From Datisca glomerata (taxonomy: Eukaryota > Streptophyta > Magnoliopsida > Cucurbitales > Datiscaceae), in contig QANY01005361.1 of the NCBI GenBank assembly GCA_003255025.1, positions 1 to 64,000 of the forward strand: a DNA stretch of 64,000 bases, read 5' to 3'. A model generated the notes under the pieces. It saw only the letters and a program-made list of their open reading frames with translations. It did no database searches and was not told the origin of the DNA. Shown here in pieces: positions 47,840 through 59,774 of the stretch. Within the stretch, counting starts at the first letter, position 1; each line of letters starts with the position of its first letter. A program made the translations under genes and the position numbers.

Positions 47840-48560
47840 TTTTTTTCTTAAGACAATAATATTTAATGAAAATTGTGATATAATTCTATTTTTTGCTCAT
47901 GATTATCACTTGAATTTCATTAATTTAATAATTTTATAATTGAACTAAACCGAATCATGAATTGAATAGTCAAACTAAAATTTATCATTTTTATAATCAA
48001 ATAACACTAACATTCATTAATTTTATAAACAAACGGAAAATAATTAATTTTTTAACCAAACTAAATTGATTCGTCACTTTTATAATCGGATAATCAAATT
48101 AAAATTCATCAATTTTGCGATTAAAATAAACTTAATCGTCAATTTTATAATAAAATAACCAATATTAAAATTCATCAATTTTATAATATCAAATTAGAAT
48201 TTATCAATTTTATCATCAAACTAAAGAAAATCATCAATTGAGGAACCAAAATCAAAATTCGTCAACAATAGTCGAATCGAACAAAACTTTATCAATTTAA
48301 CATTTTAATGACACTAGAATTCATCAATTTATAATCAAATAGAATCAAAACTCATCAATTTTACAATCAAACCAAACTGTATCGTTAATTTTATGATCGA
48401 ATAATCAAATTATAGTTCATTAATTTTACAATTGAACCAAATCGGATTGTCAATTTTATAATTGAATAATCATACAACTTAACTAACTGAATCATTAATT
48501 TCATAATTGAATAATTGAACTAAAATTCAATAATTTTATTAAGTTTATAAACATAAATAA
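47840..48560. repeat. Degenerate AT-rich tandem repeat field
   Basis: Words such as ATTCATCAATTTTATAATCAAA, AACTAAAATTCATCAATTTT and GAATAATCAAA return about every 35-45 bases, with many substitutions and uneven spacing. It looks like an old, decayed tandem array. Confidence 0.7.
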
Positions 48561-49004
48561 TTTTGTTGACTCAATTTTCAGTTTATGCTATTTATGATGA
48601 AAATTGTTATCCACCCTTTCAATTTGGAGAAAGCGTAAAATTCATCGTAGTAGTTCGGTAAAGAATGGTCATTTACTTCCAAAGCAAAAAAAGAAAAGAA
48701 AAAGAAATATGAGCATCCATTGGACACTCATTGGGTACCTATGTCTTAGTGGACATTACTCACTTTCACTAATTTAATTTAACATGAGTATGAGTAGTAA
48801 AAATTTAAGATGAATATTTAGCGCCTTCCATGTGAAAACAAAAATTTGGAGAGTAGTGAGCCATTGGGCTAAATATTCTGGTAATGGGCCTAAACGAATT
48901 TAGTCAAGATAATCAAAATAGCCCAATAATATCTTCTTTCCTTTTGTTTTGTTGGAGGTCATAGTTAGTATTTGTATAAAAAATTTCATACCATTATATA
49001 CACA
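48561..49004. other. Left flank of the Mutator-like element
   Basis: This is an AT-rich stretch without a recognised gene or repeat end, lying directly outside the 9-bp target duplication of the element. Confidence 0.4.
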
Positions 49005-49013
49005 ATTTCTTTA

Positions 49014-49225
49014 GGAAAAATTATCAATTTGGTCATCGTAGTTTGTACTTCTTTTCAATTTGACCATTGTAGTTTAAAAATTTTCAATTTCGTCATCATA
49101 GTTTACTTAATATGGTCCTTCTGTCACTCTCCATTAACGGACATGTTGACGTGCCACGTTAAGTGAAGACGTATCATTTAAATATTATTTTATATTTTCC
49201 ATCTCATATATTTTATATTTTATTT
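49014..49225 (+). repeat. Left terminal inverted repeat of the MULE
   Basis: It matches the reverse complement of 59775-60021. An extra, diverged copy of its first 115 bases follows in direct orientation at about 49246-49367, sharing ATTTGACAGTCGTAGTTTAA and TCTGTCACTCTCCATTAA. Confidence 0.88.
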
Positions 49226-49367
49226 TATCAAAAATATTTTTTTTTACCAATTTGGCCATCATAATTTGCACCTGTTTTTCATTTGACAGTCGTAGTTTAA
49301 AAAATCTTAATTTGATCATCATAGTTTACATAACGTTTTAATATGATCATTCTGTCACTCTCCATTA

Positions 49368-49893
49368 AAAAAATAAATTATATCGCAATAAATTGAAGAA
49401 TATGTGGCTAGTTATTATTTTTTCATGTATTGTTATTGCATTGATGTTGGCTATGTAAGAGAGATTAATGTATGATTTGCAATGTCACTTATCATGCAGC
49501 TATGCTTATGTATCAAACTTTATGAGATATATTTAATGTCTTTGTAAAATATCACCTGTTAAATTGAGCTTGTTCACAACTCATAAACCCGTTACATACA
49601 ATATAATATAACTATTTCTCATAAACCTGTTAAACACAATATAACTGTTTTGATACTTATAAACCTGGTAAATACAATATACAATATAACTATTTTGATA
49701 CTTATAAACTTGTTAAATACAATAATTGTTTGATACCCATAAACTTGATAAAAAGGCTAAAAAAATATCAGGCATATAATACAATCTTCCATAATATCTA
49801 GCTTTATATGCTAGTCAACTGCTCTACCAACTACAATAACATTACATGTACATAAAATATACATGCACATCTATTAGCCAGTTGCTCTACCAA
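49368..49893. repeat. Short tandem repeats inside the MULE 3' region
   Basis: At 49570-49760 a unit of about 40-48 bases containing TTGATACTTATAAACCTG, followed by TTAAATACAATATA, recurs four to five times with indels. The remainder is AT-rich noncoding sequence between transposase and terminal repeat. Confidence 0.6.
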
Positions 49894-50403
49894 CTACAAT
49901 AACATATCCACGGCCTCTGACAGCACCTTTATAAGCTCTAACAACACTTTTACTACCTCTACCAGCCTCGACAGCACCTTTACCGGCCTGACAGCACCTT
50001 TATCAGCCCCAACAATACCTCTACAGGCACTGACATCACCTCTACCGGCCCTGACAAGATCTCTACCGACGCCGACAACATTTCTACCAGCTCCAATAGC
50101 AACTCTACTTGCCCCAACAACATCGATTACAACTCTACCGACCCCGACAACACCTCTACTGGCCCCGACAACACCTCTACCAGCCACGATAGCACCTCTA
50201 CCGACCCTGATAACATCGATACTAGCTCTACCGACCTCGACAGCACCTCTACCAGCCCTGACAACACATCTACCAGCCCCTACATCATCGATAACACCTC
50301 CAACAATCCTGACATCACCTCTACCAGCCTCGACAGCACCTCCACCAGGCCCGACAACAGTTGATCTAGATTCTTGAGTTCCCCTTACTTCATTTATAGG
50401 CAT
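49894..50403 (-). pseudogene. Gly/Arg/Val-rich repetitive tail of the MULE transposase
   Basis: A 169-codon open frame on the minus strand consists of about 15 repeats of a unit such as GAGRGVVGVGR, encoded by a GC-rich tandem array of about 18 to 36 bases. Glycine/arginine-rich tails follow the zinc knuckle in many plant MuDR-type transposases, and this frame lies in that position. It is separated from the knuckle region by stops, so it is annotated as a decayed part of that gene, though an independent frame cannot be excluded. Confidence 0.5.
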
Positions 50404-51000
50404 CTAGTAACAATATTACAACATATTGCAGCGCATTCAAATTCTAGCATATTACACCATATTCAAATTCCATCTCAACATGTTCAGCATATTACAACAT
50501 ATTAAAAAAATCAGATTGTTAATGAAAGCATAAGTTGCTAAAAACGTACCCGAAATTCCATAAATTTATAAGTGGCTCTCTCAAGGCTTTTTCCCTTCTT
50601 GACGATTTTGCTCTTCATCCTTGGAGAGGTAGATTGATTACTTGAGGCAAGTTGATTTCTTGAGGTAGGCTGATTACTTGATGTAGGCTAATTACGTTTA
50701 GAAGACACATGTGCTCCCTTGCATGGTCTCTTATTATGGCCAAACTGTTTACACCTACTGCTTGCTAACGTAGAGTTACGCCTCTCAATGCATTTGATGT
50801 TGAGGTAACCTCATCATTACTCTTTTTCCTTTGTTTTTTTTTTGCTTACCATGCTGTCTTTTTTACAATCGGAGGCAGTGGGTGGTCAAGGTTAATCAGC
50901 GTACTGATTTGGGCCACAATTTCGGTCCATTACAAGGTTGAATTAAATGCCCATAAGTCCTTAACATCGTTTCAGTGTGGAAATATCGATGGACATAATC
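50404..51000 (-). pseudogene. MULE transposase, C-terminal part left of the gypsy insertion
   Basis: Immediately inside the insertion point the minus strand reads DYVHRYFHTETMLRTYGHLI and then IQPCNGPKLWP (about 50900-51000), the segment that follows the SWIM zinc finger in MuDR-type transposases. After a stop and frameshift, a basic stretch and a zinc-knuckle-like CGQFGHNKRPCKG (about 50720-50765) are seen. The reading frame continues from 57275 on the other side of the gypsy element. Confidence 0.8.
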
Positions 51001-51005
51001 CTCTG
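51001..51005. other. Target-site duplication of gypsy element G2, left copy
   Basis: CTCTG here equals CTCTG at 57270-57274, the 5-bp duplication expected for LTR retrotransposons. Confidence 0.9.
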
Positions 51006-51813
51006 TGATACGGAACCTCCAAGAATAAGCTTGAGAATCCCTTTATGTATAGGAACCCACGAAACATTAACGTGAAAATCTCAATAACCAATTCGGCAAC
51101 AACCCCTAAAAAAAGGCTAGAAAAATAGATTTCTTAGATAGATGATCAAGAACTAGAATAAAGAAAACTTGTTTCTGAATTTCAGTTTCAAAACACTCCA
51201 CAAGAAGGTGATCAATCTACTTGAATGTTTCTTAAAGCATGTATTCTACTCAAGAACACAAAGATAAAAGCAAAACAACATTTTGGTTTTTCTTAAATTA
51301 AAATTCTGGACTCTTAAAACATTCTAGCAAGGCATATTTATAGCTTTTACAAAAGTTTCCTAAAACCCAAGAATAGGAAACTAACCTAATTATATTTTAA
51401 ATAATAATTAAGAATAGACTATATTAAGCAAAATAAAACTAATGGACTCTAAATAAAGTGAAATTTCGTTCAACCCAAAAGGTAACACAAAAATGGCTCA
51501 TTACATACTTAATCCAACCCATTAAATACTTACTCCAACCCATTACATACTTGAACCAAGTTGTACTGGACTCGTGTTGCACTTATCCCAAAGCTTTGAT
51601 GTCCTTGTAGACCTTCACTAGCTGAATTGACTAAGCCTTGCAAATAGTGGATTAAAAGCTTGTTGAAGCTTCTTAGACCGCGACCTTGTTATTGGTGCTT
51701 GAGGCATGTTAATTGGACAAGAAACCTCTTGAACTCACTCATTGCCTTCTTGATCATGCTCATCTTTAAGATGTTAAATCCTTTGAACTTGGTATGTAGG
51801 TTTATCCTTAACA
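51006..51813 (-). repeat. 3' LTR of gypsy element G2
   Basis: Plus orientation begins TGATACGGAACCTCC and ends TATCCTTAACA. It matches 56471-57269 throughout with scattered substitutions and small indels. Confidence 0.95.
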
Positions 51814-54800
51814 TTTCCCCTCTCCTCAAAAGGATTCGACCTTGAATCTAATGCATCACTTACATCAAAAGGACTTAAATCAGCTACATTAAAAGAAGCA
51901 CTAACATTATACTCACCTCGCAGGTCAATTTTGTATGCGTTGTCATTAATCCTTTCAAGAATTTGAAAAATGACCATCGCCTCTAGGGCTGAGCTTGGAC
52001 TTTTTTTGAAGCGGGAACCTCTCTTTACGAAAATGCACCCAAACCCAATCTCCAGGATGAAAAATCATTGGTTTTCGTCTCTTATTCACAGGTGAAGCTA
52101 CTTGAGCATTTTGCTTTTCAATCCTCTCTTTAACTTGCTTATGTAACTTCTTCACCAAATCTGCCTTAAAATTAGCATCAACGCTCACAAAATTATTAGG
52201 TGGCAATGGTAATAAATCAATAGGAGTAAGCGGAAATCCACAAATAATCTCAAATGGAGAACAATGAGTAGTGCTATGAACAGCCCTATCGTAAGCAAAC
52301 TCCACAAATAGAAAACAATCCTCACATGTCCTAATGTTCTTTTCTATGATTGCTCTAAGTAAAGTAATCAACGTCATATTAACTACCTCAGTTTGCCCAT
52401 CAGTTTGAGGGTGACAAGTAGTTGAAAACAATAACTTAATTTCTAACTTTCCCCATAACACACGCCAAAAGTGACTCAAAAACTTAACATCTCTATCACT
52501 AACAATGTTCTTAGGTATGCCATGTAATCGCACAACTTCTTTGAAAAATAAATCAGCAATCAACTTAGCATCATCAGTTTAATGACATGGTATAAAATGA
52601 GTCATCTTACTAAATCTATCTACCACGACAAAGATACTATCACGGCCTTTCCTAGTTCTAGGCAATCCAAGCACAAAATCCATAGAAAAATCTGTCCAAG
52701 GTTCACTAAGAACAGGTAGTGGTGTATATAACTCATGCGGTTTCAACCTAGACTTAGCTTATCTACATGTAATGTAATGCTCACAAACCTTATGCACATC
52801 ATGTTTCATACCAGGCCAAAAGAAATACTAACAGCATCTCATAGGTCTTATTTACCCCAAAATGCCTCATTAAGCCTCCTACATGTGCTTCCTTAATCAA
52901 CAATTCCCTCATAAAACACTTAGGAATGCACAACCTATTTCTCTTAAACAAGAAACCATCAAAAAAGTAAAAATCATCCGTAATAGCCCGACGACCACAA
53001 GATGCATATATTTCACCAAAATCATCATCATATTGATATAAATCCTTAATATGCTCAAAACCAAATAATTTAGCACTAAGAGAATTAAGTAGAATATACC
53101 TTCTGGATAATGCATCCGCAACTACATTCTCTTTACCTTGCTTATACTTAATCAGATATGGGAATGTTTCAATGAACTCCACCTATTTAGCATGCCTACG
53201 GTTCATCTTATCTTGTCCCTTTAAATGCTTTAGATTTTCATGGTCAGTGTGTATCACAAACTCCCTAAACCATAAATAATGCTGCCATATTTGTAGAGCT
53301 CAAACCAAAGCATATATATCATTGTCATATGTTGGATACTTCAAGGCTGCCCCATTTAACTTCTCACTAAAGTACATTAGTGGTCTTTGGTCCTGCATCA
53401 AAATAACTCCAATTCGTATGCCACTAGCATCATATTCAATCTCAAAAGTTTTAACAGAGTTAGGTAAAGTAAGCAAAGGTGCAGTACACAATTTATCTTT
53501 AAGTTCATTAAATGCATGTTCTTGTGCCTCACTCTAAACAAAACCAACATTCTTCTTAACTAACTCATTCAAAGGTGCGGCTATTGTGCTAAAATCCCTA
53601 ATGAATCTCTTATAGAAACCAGCAAGCCCATGAAAGCTCCTTATCTCACTAGCATTCTTAGGTCTTGGCCATTCTTTAATGGCTCTTACCTTGTCCTCAT
53701 CAACCTCAATACCTTGACTAGACACTACAAAACCAAGAAAATTAACCATTTCCATGTAAAAACTACACTTCTTAAGGTTAGCATATAACTTTTCTTGCCT
53801 AAGTATTTATAGTACTTAGCGCACATGCATGATATGATCATCTAAGCACTTAGAGTAAATGAGAACATTATCAAAGTAAACAACAACAAACTTTTTCAAG
53901 TACTCACGCAACACATGATTCATCAATCTCATGAATGTGATAGGTGCATTAGTAAGACCAAATGGCATTACAAGCCACTCATACAACCCATACTTTGTCT
54001 TAAATGTTGTTTTCCATTCATCTCCAACATTCATTCGAATTTGATTATAACCAGATTTCAAGTCTATCTTAGTGAACAAACAAGAACCATATAATTCATC
54101 AACCATGTCATCTAACCGAGGAATAGGATGACGATAATTTACAGTGATTTTATTGATGGCTCGACAGTCCACACACATCCTCCATGTTTCATCATTCTTT
54201 GGCACAAGAATAACAGGAACCGAGTAAGAACTTAGACTCTCCCTCACATACCCCTTAGCTAGCAACTCCTACACTTGTTTTTAGATCTCCTTTGTCTCCC
54301 TTGGATTTGTTCTATATGCTGGCCTATTGGGTATGGTAGCTCCATGAATGAAGTCAATTTGATGTTCTATGCCTCTAATTGGTGGTAAACCACTAGGCAT
54401 CTCCTTAGGAAACATGTCTTCAAATTCCTGCAAAAGATCAACACACTAGGCAAAGAGGTATTAAGTTCATTAGTTACAAAATAAACCCTTTTGTACATGA
54501 GTATAAATATTGGCGGATTGGAGTACAATGCATGTCTAACCTCATTTGCCTTGGCTACTAAACTCACACTCTTTGCACTTTTCTCTCCTTTTTCTTTTCC
54601 CTCTTTCTTTTCACTCTTTTTTGTTTTCACTCTCTAAAGCACTTTTCTTGCTCTCCTTTTCTTTCTTTTCAGCCTCACTCTCATCCTTTCCATTTTACAT
54701 TGGTTTTCATACACTTCTTTTGAGGAAAGTGGTGTTAGTATGGTTTTCCGTCCATCCTTGGTGAATGAATACCTATTGAGGTACCTATCATGCATAGCTC

Positions 54801-54950
54801 TCCTATCAAATTGCCACGGCCTACCAAGCAAAATATCTCCAGCATTCATAGGAACCACATCACACAACACCTCATCATGATATTTACCAATTGAAAATGA
54901 GATAGTAGATTGCCTATTCACCTTGACCTTACCACAATCATTAGCCACTT
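51774..54950 (-). pseudogene. Pol region of gypsy element G2
   Basis: The order is gypsy-type. Protease tail and linker come first (54634-54948 with LGRPWQFDRRAMHD; 54367-54630 lysine-rich). Reverse transcriptase is at 53534-54265 ([28 protein letters not shown]). RNase H is at about 53170-53491 ([18 protein letters not shown]). Integrase follows at 51955-53182 ([46 protein letters not shown]), and the tail with FNVADLSPFDV ends near 51774. The catalytic box reads YFDNVLIYS, one Asp changed. A handful of stops and frameshifts break the frame. No chromodomain was recognised. Confidence 0.92.
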
Positions 54951-54962
54951 AAGCTTGTATGG

Positions 54963-55714
54963 TCATGGGTGTAGTGTAGTAGACAACCCCAATTGATTAA
55001 TCAAGATTTTACTCACCACATTAGTGCAATTCCCACCATCGATAATCACACTACATGACTTGCCTTTAACATGACACCTTGTATGGAACAAGTTCTCTCG
55101 CTGCCCCTCATGACAATCCTCCTTCAATTGGGTGTTAAGAGCACGTCTTGTAACCAACACATCACCCCTAATCGGTTCTTTAATGCTCCTTTCACTACAA
55201 CTCTCCAATTTGGACATCTCATCCTCATCACTTTCGTTGTCTACAAAATGAGGTATTTTAAGTTTAATGCTTCCCAAATTTCGATCTACAAAATCATCAT
55301 TGCCTCGGTTTCGACCATGGAATTGACTTTCTCTCATTCTCACTCTACCTCTACCAAAATCGCGACCTTCTCTTCCTCCTCTAGGCATGACCCTTCCATT
55401 GTATCATCATCATCATCATTATAGTCAAAATAATCATCTTCCAAGTCAACAACTTGAGATATTTGGTTTCTACCTCCTCGTCGCCTCTCGTTGTGATTTG
55501 GTGTTGCTCTTTCAACCGCCTGCAACCTTGCATCCATACGCTCTAATGCATCCCTCATAGCCTCCATATTTTGATTAAAATGTGTAAACTCTCCTCGTTG
55601 AACCTCACGTAGCATAGCATCAGGAAGATGACCAACATTATTATCTCCACTTTGGTTTGACATTACTACAATAGAATGTAAGAAACAAAAATAAATCAAG
55701 GACCTCACAAGCAC
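54963..55714 (-). pseudogene. Gag region of gypsy element G2
   Basis: Two overlapping minus-strand frames (55340-55714 and 54963-55388) cover the gag N-terminus (VGHLPDAMLREVQRGEFTHF, then an acidic DDDDDD tract) and a shortened arginine-rich middle. They reach the protease start (HTRCHVKGKSCSVIIDGGNC, about 55020-55085), where the usual DSGS/DGGS-type active site reads DGGN. The capsid-like centre seen in element G1 is mostly missing, which suggests an internal deletion. One frameshift joins the two frames. Confidence 0.8.
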
Positions 55715-55904
55715 TCCCTCACGTGTTTACGCTCAAAAGATGGAGGTCACTCGTGTTTAATACAAAAAAAAAATTATTCACTCATGGTTTTCCTCACATC
55801 ACTCTAGCTTATTCTTTCATGTTCTTAGATGAATCACACTTTTAAAACAATTCAAATAGCTTGTAATGTGTAGAATTTCAAAACTGAAATTTTCAAAACA
55901 AGTT

Positions 55905-56220
55905 GAACAGGAAACAAATTTAGGAAAGTAACGAATTTAGGAAACTAACAAATTTCAGGAAAGTAATGAATTAGGAAAGTAAAAATTTAGGAAAGTATCT
56001 AATTTTAGGAAAGTAAAGAATTTAGGAAAGTAACTAATTTTAGGAAAGTAATGAAGTTAGGAAATTAAAGAACTTAGGAAAGTAACTAATTTAGGAAAAA
56101 AATGAATTTAGGAAAGAGACTAATCTAGGAAATTAGTGAATTTAAGAAAGTAGAGAATTTAGGAAAGTTAAAAAAATTAGGAAAGTGACCAATTTAGAAA
56201 GTAACAAATTTAGAAACAAT
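55905..56220. repeat. About 20-bp tandem repeats in the gypsy G2 leader
   Basis: Around 15 imperfect units of GAATTTAGGAAAGTAACTA type fill the untranslated leader between the primer-binding site and gag. Unit length varies from 16 to 22 bases. Confidence 0.85.
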
Positions 56221-56456
56221 ATCTTCCTAGAATTAGAAAATTAACTATTTTCGTTCCCTTCTTTTTTTTCGAATGAAATTCTCTCTTCTTCTTCTTATTT
56301 TTTGATATGTGCTCTTTTTTTGCACGAATTTTCCTCTGTTTTATCTTGAACTACAACTATAAAATAAAAATTGAATTCAAGAGAATAAGAAAAATGCAAG
56401 AAATCAGAATTAAAGAAATGGAATTTTAAAGAGATAAAACCTGATATAAAACCAAA

Positions 56457-56468
56457 GCTCTGATACCA
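56457..56468 (-). other. Primer-binding site of gypsy element G2
   Basis: The plus strand reads GCTCTGATACCA, the exact complement of TGGTATCAGAGC, the 3' end match for initiator tRNA-Met. Confidence 0.9.
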
Positions 56469-56470
56469 AA

Positions 56471-57269
56471 TGATACAGAACCTCCAACAATAAGCTTGAG
56501 AACCCCTTTATGTATAGGAACCCACGAAGCATTAACGTGAAAACCACAATAACCAATTCGGCAACAACCTCTAAGAAAAGGCTAGAAAAACATATTTCTT
56601 AGATAGATGATCAAGAACTAGAATAAAGAAAACTTGTTTCTGAATTTCAGTTTCGAAACACTCCACAAGAAGGTGATCAATCTACTTGAATGTTTCTTAA
56701 AGCATGTATTCTACTCAAGAATACAAAGATAAAAGCAAAACAACCTTTTGGTTTTTCTTAAATTAAAATTCTGGACCCTTTAAAACATTCTAGCAAGGCA
56801 TATTTATAGCCTTTACAAAGATTTCCTAAAATCCTAAAACCCAAGAATATGAAACTAACCTAATTATATTTTAAATAATAATTAAGAATATACTATATTA
56901 AGCAAAATAAAACTAATGGATTCTAAATAAAGTGAAATTTAGTTCAGCCTAAAAGGTAACACAAAAATGGCCTATACATACTTAAAATCCAACCCATTAA
57001 TAGCTTGGACTTGAACCAAGTTGTACTGGACTCGTGTTGCACTTATCCCAAATCTTTGATGTCCTTATAGACCTTCACTAGCTGAATTGACTAAGCCTTA
57101 AAATGGTGGATTAAAGCTTGTTGAAGCTTCTTAGACCATGACCTTGTTATAAGTCCTTGAGGTATGCTAATTGGACTATAAACCTCTTGAACTCGCTCAT
57201 TGCCTTCTTGATCATGCTCATCTTTAAAATGTTGAATCCTTTGAACTTGGTGTATAGGTTTATCCTACA
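56471..57269 (-). repeat. 5' LTR of gypsy element G2
   Basis: Plus orientation begins TGATACAGAACCTCC and ends TATCCTACA, followed by the target duplication. On the minus strand it is followed by the primer-binding site after two bases. Confidence 0.95.
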
Positions 57270-57274
57270 CTCTG

Positions 57275-58850
57275 GTGACTTTCCCATGAAATAGATGCAC
57301 TTGATAAAGGGCATACAAGGGATACCAGAGAGATCCCACCTTTTGCATCTTCAGCTATGCATGCATATTCAAATCAACCACATATTGGTCAAAACCAGAC
57401 CAAACTTCAAAAGTGGCTCCACCTAACCAATTGTATGCGCAAGTCTTAGAAGCTTCAACCAATTTTCGGAGCTTCTTCTTTATTTTTGGGCAAATCACGC
57501 CATTAACTTTGATGTATTCATCTTTTTTTTTAATCCTACACATCAATGATCTCCTTATATTCTCCATCATAGTGATAATCAGTCTGTCTCTTGCTTCCAA
57601 TATATAGGCAATGAAGCATTCAGAAAGATTATTCAATAACATGTCACATTTGGGCCTTGAGTTGAAGGCATGCCTCGCCCAATGTTTTTTCTCGACCTTG
57701 TTCAACCAATTCTACGCATCTTCATCTATACTTTTCAGGTTTTCCATCTCCATATCAAACTCACAGATGTGTTGGCCCTTGCTGCATTCCATAAGACATC
57801 TTTGTATACTTTACCCTTAAAATCAGCCTTGAAGTTTGTATAGAGGTGTCTCACACATAATCTGTGCCCAACCCCTATTTCATCTAATGCAGGCAACAAC
57901 CCCTTTTGTTGGTCAGAAATGAAGGTAAGAACTAATTGCTATCTATGATCAATGTCTGCAATCAATAGATCTAAGAGCCATCTCCAAGCATCTTTAGTCT
58001 CTTGCTCAACTACAGCGACAACAATGTGATATATGCATTCATTCTCATTTACTCCAACCGCTGCCATTAATTGACCCTCACATATTCCTTTCAAGTGGCA
58101 TGCATATATACCATTAATAGGCCTACAACCACTTTAAAAACCCCATTTTCAAGCCTCTAAACATACATAAAGCCTCTGAAAAAGTAGTTGCACCTCAAGA
58201 CATGACTTGTCAATTTTCATCTTAATTGTGATGTTGATGTTTGATCTTTTTAATTCCGCACAATACTCCCACAGCCTGGCATACTGTTCTGTACATGTTC
58301 CCTCTAAACACTATTTAGATAGGGCAAAACTCCCTAGCACTAGTGTGTTCGGGTATATATACCTTGATTTGCAAAGTGTTCTCCAACTGCATCTTAGAAG
58401 CAAATAACCCTCATTTGCAACCCTTTCTACTACAAATCACAGACACTCCCTTGTTCTCATTTTTATAAAACTTCAAGCCATGGCCACTTTGTATCGAGTG
58501 AGCTTTTACAACTTTCTTAAACTCAATAGAGTCTTTGAACTCCACCCCAACTTAAACACTACATTCGACAAGCCATGCTCAACCATAAACTCAGGGTAGC
58601 TCTCCGTATCATCGTCTGAATTCCTTAGAGAGTTTAAATGTTCCTCTGAACCGTAACAGAACCAACATCATCAACATGTTCAGAATTAAAATTAAATGCA
58701 TCATCAATGTCATCAACATTGGCATCGAACTATTTGTTATCATCCATTTCAAAATCACTCTCAACTAATACTCTTTAAGTCAATGCTCCTAACACTTTCA
58801 TCGCTACTATCACTGCTACCATACTCAGTGTCATTTGATTCACATGACAT
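57275..58850 (-). pseudogene. MULE transposase, N-terminal and catalytic part
   Basis: On the minus strand the frame starts at ATG 58848-58850 (MSCESNDTEYGSSDSSDES, acidic). It continues through a MuDR DNA-binding segment with KMQLENTLQIKVYIPEH (about 58340-58400) into the MULE catalytic domain at 57790-58140 (GCRPINGIYACHLKGICEGQ, SDQQKGLLPALDE, HRLCVRHLYTNFK). The helical part AWVRHAF-like ARHAFNSRPKCDMLLNNLSE is at 57640-57690. The SWIM finger (CKRWDLSGIPC) is at about 57305-57340. The first catalytic Asp, normally in the G-D-G-CHLKG motif, is replaced, and stops are present, so it is inactive. Confidence 0.88.
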
Positions 58851-59774
58851 GACTGCATAATAACAAAAGGAATCTTATCATATGTGTACAACAATAATAT
58901 CGAATCTAAGTAACAAAACTATATAACTAAAACCCGTGTTAGTGGGGGAGAGGAGGAAAGATTCTTCATACTCTAATAATGTTTAATACAGTTGCTTAAC
59001 TATTTTGTTTTATTTCATTATGTTAAAGAAACGATGCTTGCAATAAGTACTATAAACAATGACATAACATAGCATAATAAAAGTAATTATTTTCTCCAAC
59101 TTTGCCGTTAGCCAATGACATATCATAGCAGTTAAACATGGCCAAATAATATGCCTGGAGTTCTATTTCCCTGCAAAATCTTGCCCTCAGAATAACTATA
59201 ATAGAGGTTCCTAATAACTGTAACAAAAATAAAACTAAGATTTTTAGTAAATAAACAACTTAAACTAAAACCCCCATTTAAAAACCTTAAGAAATTCAAT
59301 AAAGAAACAACTTAAACTAAAACCCCTATTTCAAAATCCTAAGGGATAATATAAAAAATCATAAATTAAACCAATTCCTAATTAATCAACAAAGAAGTTA
59401 ATATTCTATCGACCCAATAAAGAGGCAAGCCTTTTACACCCTCTGATTTTATCAAGGAGAACAACCCGAAGAGAATAACTTCAAGGAGAAATACCCAAAA
59501 AATCTGAGAAAAACTTCAAAGACGAACAAAACTTACAAAAAAATACAAGTATAAGAAGGATTCATGAAGAATCGAAGATTACCTGCTTGCAGAACCGATG
59601 GAAGCTAAGAAAATTGAAGACCCGAAGCAACGCGTTGAACATACACGCCAGAAGCAAAGCTTCGAGAGAGGTGAAGGGGAGGGGAGAGAGGTAAAAAATA
59701 TAAAATAAAAAAAACATAGTAAACAATATATTTTTTTGATTTTTTAATGAGGAGAGAGGTAAAAAGTGAAAAAA
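58851..59774. other. 5' noncoding part of the MULE
   Basis: This lies between the transposase start and the right terminal repeat. It is A-rich, with no frame. The pair of related stretches AACTTAAACTAAAACCCC at about 59257 and 59309 is a short direct repeat. Confidence 0.5.

Larger units (their letters stand above)
51006..57269 (-). mobile_element. Full-length Ty3/gypsy LTR retrotransposon G2
   Basis: All structural parts are present: two LTRs (51006-51813 and 56471-57269) with TG...CA ends, a 5-bp CTCTG target duplication, and an initiator-tRNA-Met primer-binding site (56457-56468). A polypurine tract (complement of TTTCCCCTCTCC, 51814-51825) and minus-strand gag and pol complete it. By eye the first 250 LTR bases are about 95% identical, so the insertion is not very recent, yet it is the best preserved element of the window. 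It sits inside the MULE transposase gene. Confidence 0.95.

Noticed and set aside
49894..50403. Collagen-like or silk-like host protein
   Set aside because: Its position directly after a MuDR-type zinc knuckle and inside the MULE ends is better explained as the transposase tail.
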